From JACRBK01 sp964427955 (lineage in GTDB: Bacteria; Chloroflexota; Anaerolineae; Aggregatilineales; Aggregatilineaceae), in contig CAYRWY010000318.1 of NCBI GenBank assembly GCA_964427955.1, positions 1-7,033 of the forward strand: a stretch of 7,033 nucleotides of DNA, in the 5' to 3' direction. The position numbers were made by a program, and so were the translations under genes. Shown here piece by piece: positions 5,559 through 7,033 of this stretch. The notes beneath the pieces are model-generated. The model was given only the letters and a program-made list of their open reading frames with translations. It was not told the DNA's origin and searched no databases. Within the stretch, counting starts at the first letter, position 1. The number at the start of each line of letters is the position of its first letter.

Positions 5559-7033
5559 ATGTCCTTTATTGAAGCACCCACCACGTTCTACATGGGCCGC
5601 CGGTTTGATTCGACGACCCGCCGGCTGGTCGATGAAGTGGTCTATTACGACTCGCGCGATCTGACCACCCACGCGGTGGTCGTGGGCATGACCGGCAGCG
5701 GCAAAACGGGCCTGTGTATCACCCTGTTGGAAGAAGCGGTGATGGACGGCATTCCTTCGATCATCATCGATCCGAAAGGCGACATCACCAACCTGCTGCT
5801 GGCCTTTCCCGAACTCAAGCCCACCGACTTCGAACCGTGGGTGAACGTCGATGACGCGCGCCGGGCGGGGTTGGAGGTGAGCGAGTACGCGGTCGATGTC
5901 GCGCAGAAATGGCGCGATGGCCTGGCCAGTTGGGGCATCACCTCGCAGCGCCTGCGCCATTTCAAAGACAACGCGCGCTTCAGCATCTACACGCCCGGAT
6001 CGGATGCCGGGCTGCCGATCAGCATTCTGGATGCGATGCAGGCGCCCCACGGCGGCTGGCAGGCGGGGGATGACGAGTTCCACCGCGAGCAGATCAGCGG
6101 GGTGGTGACCGCACTGCTGGCGTTGATCGGCAGGAACGTCACGCCGGTCAAGGATCGCGAGCACGTCTTGATCTCGAACATCTTCGAATATAGCTGGCGG
6201 CGCGGTGTGGACCTGACGCTGGAAGAAGTGATCCTCCAGGTACAAAAACCGCCCTTCGCCAAGCTGGGGGTGTTCGACGTGGATACCTTCTTCCCCGAAA
6301 AAGAGCGCTTCACGCTGGCGATGGAGCTGAACAACATCATCGCCGCGCCGAGCTTCCAGAGCTGGATTCAGGGCGAGCCGCTGGATATTCAGAGCTTGCT
6401 GTACACGCCGGAAGGCAAGCCGCGCGTCAGCATCTTCTACATCGCGCACCTCAACGACGCCGAGCGCATGTTCATCGTGACGCTGCTGCTGGAAAATATG
6501 CTGTCGTGGATGCGCACGCAGAGCGGCACGACCAGCCTGCGGGCGCTGCTCTACTTCGACGAGGTGTTTGGCTACTTCCCGCCGCATCCCTATAACCCGC
6601 CCAGCAAAGAGCCGATTCTGCGGCTGCTCAAGCAGGCGCGGGCCTTCGGGCTGGGGCTGGTGATCGCCACCCAGAATCCCGGCGACATCGACTACAAGGG
6701 CCTGGCCAATGCGGGCACGTGGTTCATCGGCAAGCTGCAAACGGAAAACGACAAGAACAAGGTGCTGAGCGGGCTGCAAACGGTGGCGACGGTGGACACC
6801 GGCCTGAACCTGGACAACATCGACCGCCAGTTGAGCAGCCTCGATCCGCGCGTGTTCGTGATGCACAACGTCCACGATCCCACCGGGGCGATCCTGCTGC
6901 ATTCACGCTGGGCGATGAGCTTTTTGCGCGGCCCGCTGACCCGGCAGCAGATTCGCACCCTGATGGCCGCACAGCGCGAGCAGCCTTATTATCCGGCCCA
7001 GCCGCCGCAGGCCCAGACCTACGTGACGGCGAC
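5559..7033 (+). CDS. HerA/FtsK-superfamily ATP-binding protein (DUF87-like), 3' end beyond window
   Basis: Partial gene: 491 codons with no stop before the window ends. The product is a RecA-fold, probably hexameric, P-loop ATPase of the HerA/FtsK/VirB4 superfamily. Walker A is GMTGSGKT (43-50, K49). IIIDPKGD (68-75) is the HerA-type strand after it. Walker B is LLYFDEVFGYF (330-340, D334 and E335). KQARAFGLGLVIATQNP (358-374) gives the conserved basic helix and the sensor-like ATQNP strand, and GTWFIGKLQTENDK (386-399) matches the HerA C-lobe. The ATPase core ends near 470; a Pro/Gln/Tyr-rich linker (474-489) follows, so at least one further domain is likely outside the window. Full-length members I recall are about 800 residues. 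ATG 5559 is chosen because AAGG and AGG lie upstream and a promoter element sits 49-57 nt before it; the frame stays open further upstream but the leader does not look coding. DNA translocation or processing is inferred from the superfamily; this subfamily has no firmly known function to my knowledge. Confidence 0.9.
   Translation, partial: MSFIEAPTTFYMGRRFDSTTRRLVDEVVYYDSRDLTTHAVVVGMTGSGKTGLCITLLEEAVMDGIPSIIIDPKGDITNLLLAFPELKPTDFEPWVNVDDARRAGLEVSEYAVDVAQKWRDGLASWGITSQRLRHFKDNARFSIYTPGSDAGLPISILDAMQAPHGGWQAGDDEFHREQISGVVTALLALIGRNVTPVKDREHVLISNIFEYSWRRGVDLTLEEVILQVQKPPFAKLGVFDVDTFFPEKERFTLAMELNNIIAAPSFQSWIQGEPLDIQSLLYTPEGKPRVSIFYIAHLNDAERMFIVTLLLENMLSWMRTQSGTTSLRALLYFDEVFGYFPPHPYNPPSKEPILRLLKQARAFGLGLVIATQNPGDIDYKGLANAGTWFIGKLQTENDKNKVLSGLQTVATVDTGLNLDNIDRQLSSLDPRVFVMHNVHDPTGAILLHSRWAMSFLRGPLTRQQIRTLMAAQREQPYYPAQPPQAQTYVTA

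Noticed and set aside
5490..6902. A 470-codon open frame on the minus strand opposite the HerA-like gene
   Set aside because: It is rich in His, Arg, Gln and Val in the way expected of the antisense of a GC-rich gene, has no recognisable domain, and opposes a frame with intact Walker A and B motifs.
1..7033. CRISPR array, tRNA, rRNA, insertion sequence or phage genes
   Set aside because: I saw no regularly spaced repeats, cloverleaf, rRNA-like stretch, transposase motif or phage structural gene.

Overview
The window looks like chromosomal DNA from a GC-rich bacterium with AT-rich promoter regions. Chloroflexota (Anaerolineae-like) is my best guess. It rests on the form of the peptide ABC permeases (long extra-membrane loops), the large HerA-type ATPase family member on the right, and an intergenic repeat at the left edge with a GGAGAGGGGTGAGGGGTGAGG-like core. 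No rRNA or other phylogenetic marker is present, so the assignment is inference.

Layout, left to right. Positions 1-110 are intergenic and repeat-like: a perfect 9-bp hairpin, a tandem GGGGTGA heptamer, and a second small GC hairpin. Positions 111-1343 (minus) encode a 410-residue, probably 12-helix Major Facilitator Superfamily transporter. Positions 1344-1479 are a gap with an intrinsic terminator (1431-1457) facing the MFS gene and closing the operon that lies upstream of it. Positions 5320 down to 1480 (minus) hold a three-gene peptide-type ABC importer operon: an exported family 5 substrate-binding protein (5320-3644), a DppB/OppB-type permease (3551-2541) and a DppC/OppC-type permease (2529-1480). 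A 92-nt spacer with a perfect 30-bp palindrome separates the binding protein gene from the first permease gene. The two permease genes are 11 nt apart, and the second Shine-Dalgarno overlaps the first stop codon. Positions 5321-5558 are a divergent promoter region. From 5559 (plus) to the window end runs an open reading frame of at least 491 codons for a HerA/FtsK-superfamily ATPase; it has no stop inside the window.

How the genes work together. The binding protein should capture an oligopeptide-like ligand outside the membrane and pass it to a DppB-DppC heterodimeric channel. The two ATPase subunits (DppD/DppF type) needed to power import are not in the operon: a terminator follows the DppC gene and the next gene is an unrelated MFS carrier. 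The ATPases are presumably supplied from elsewhere in the genome. The HerA-like ATPase is divergently transcribed and has no evident functional link to the importer. It is the least characterised protein here; its C-terminal part and its downstream neighbours, which would be the best clue to its role, lie outside the window. I do not see a clearly new system that is complete within this window.
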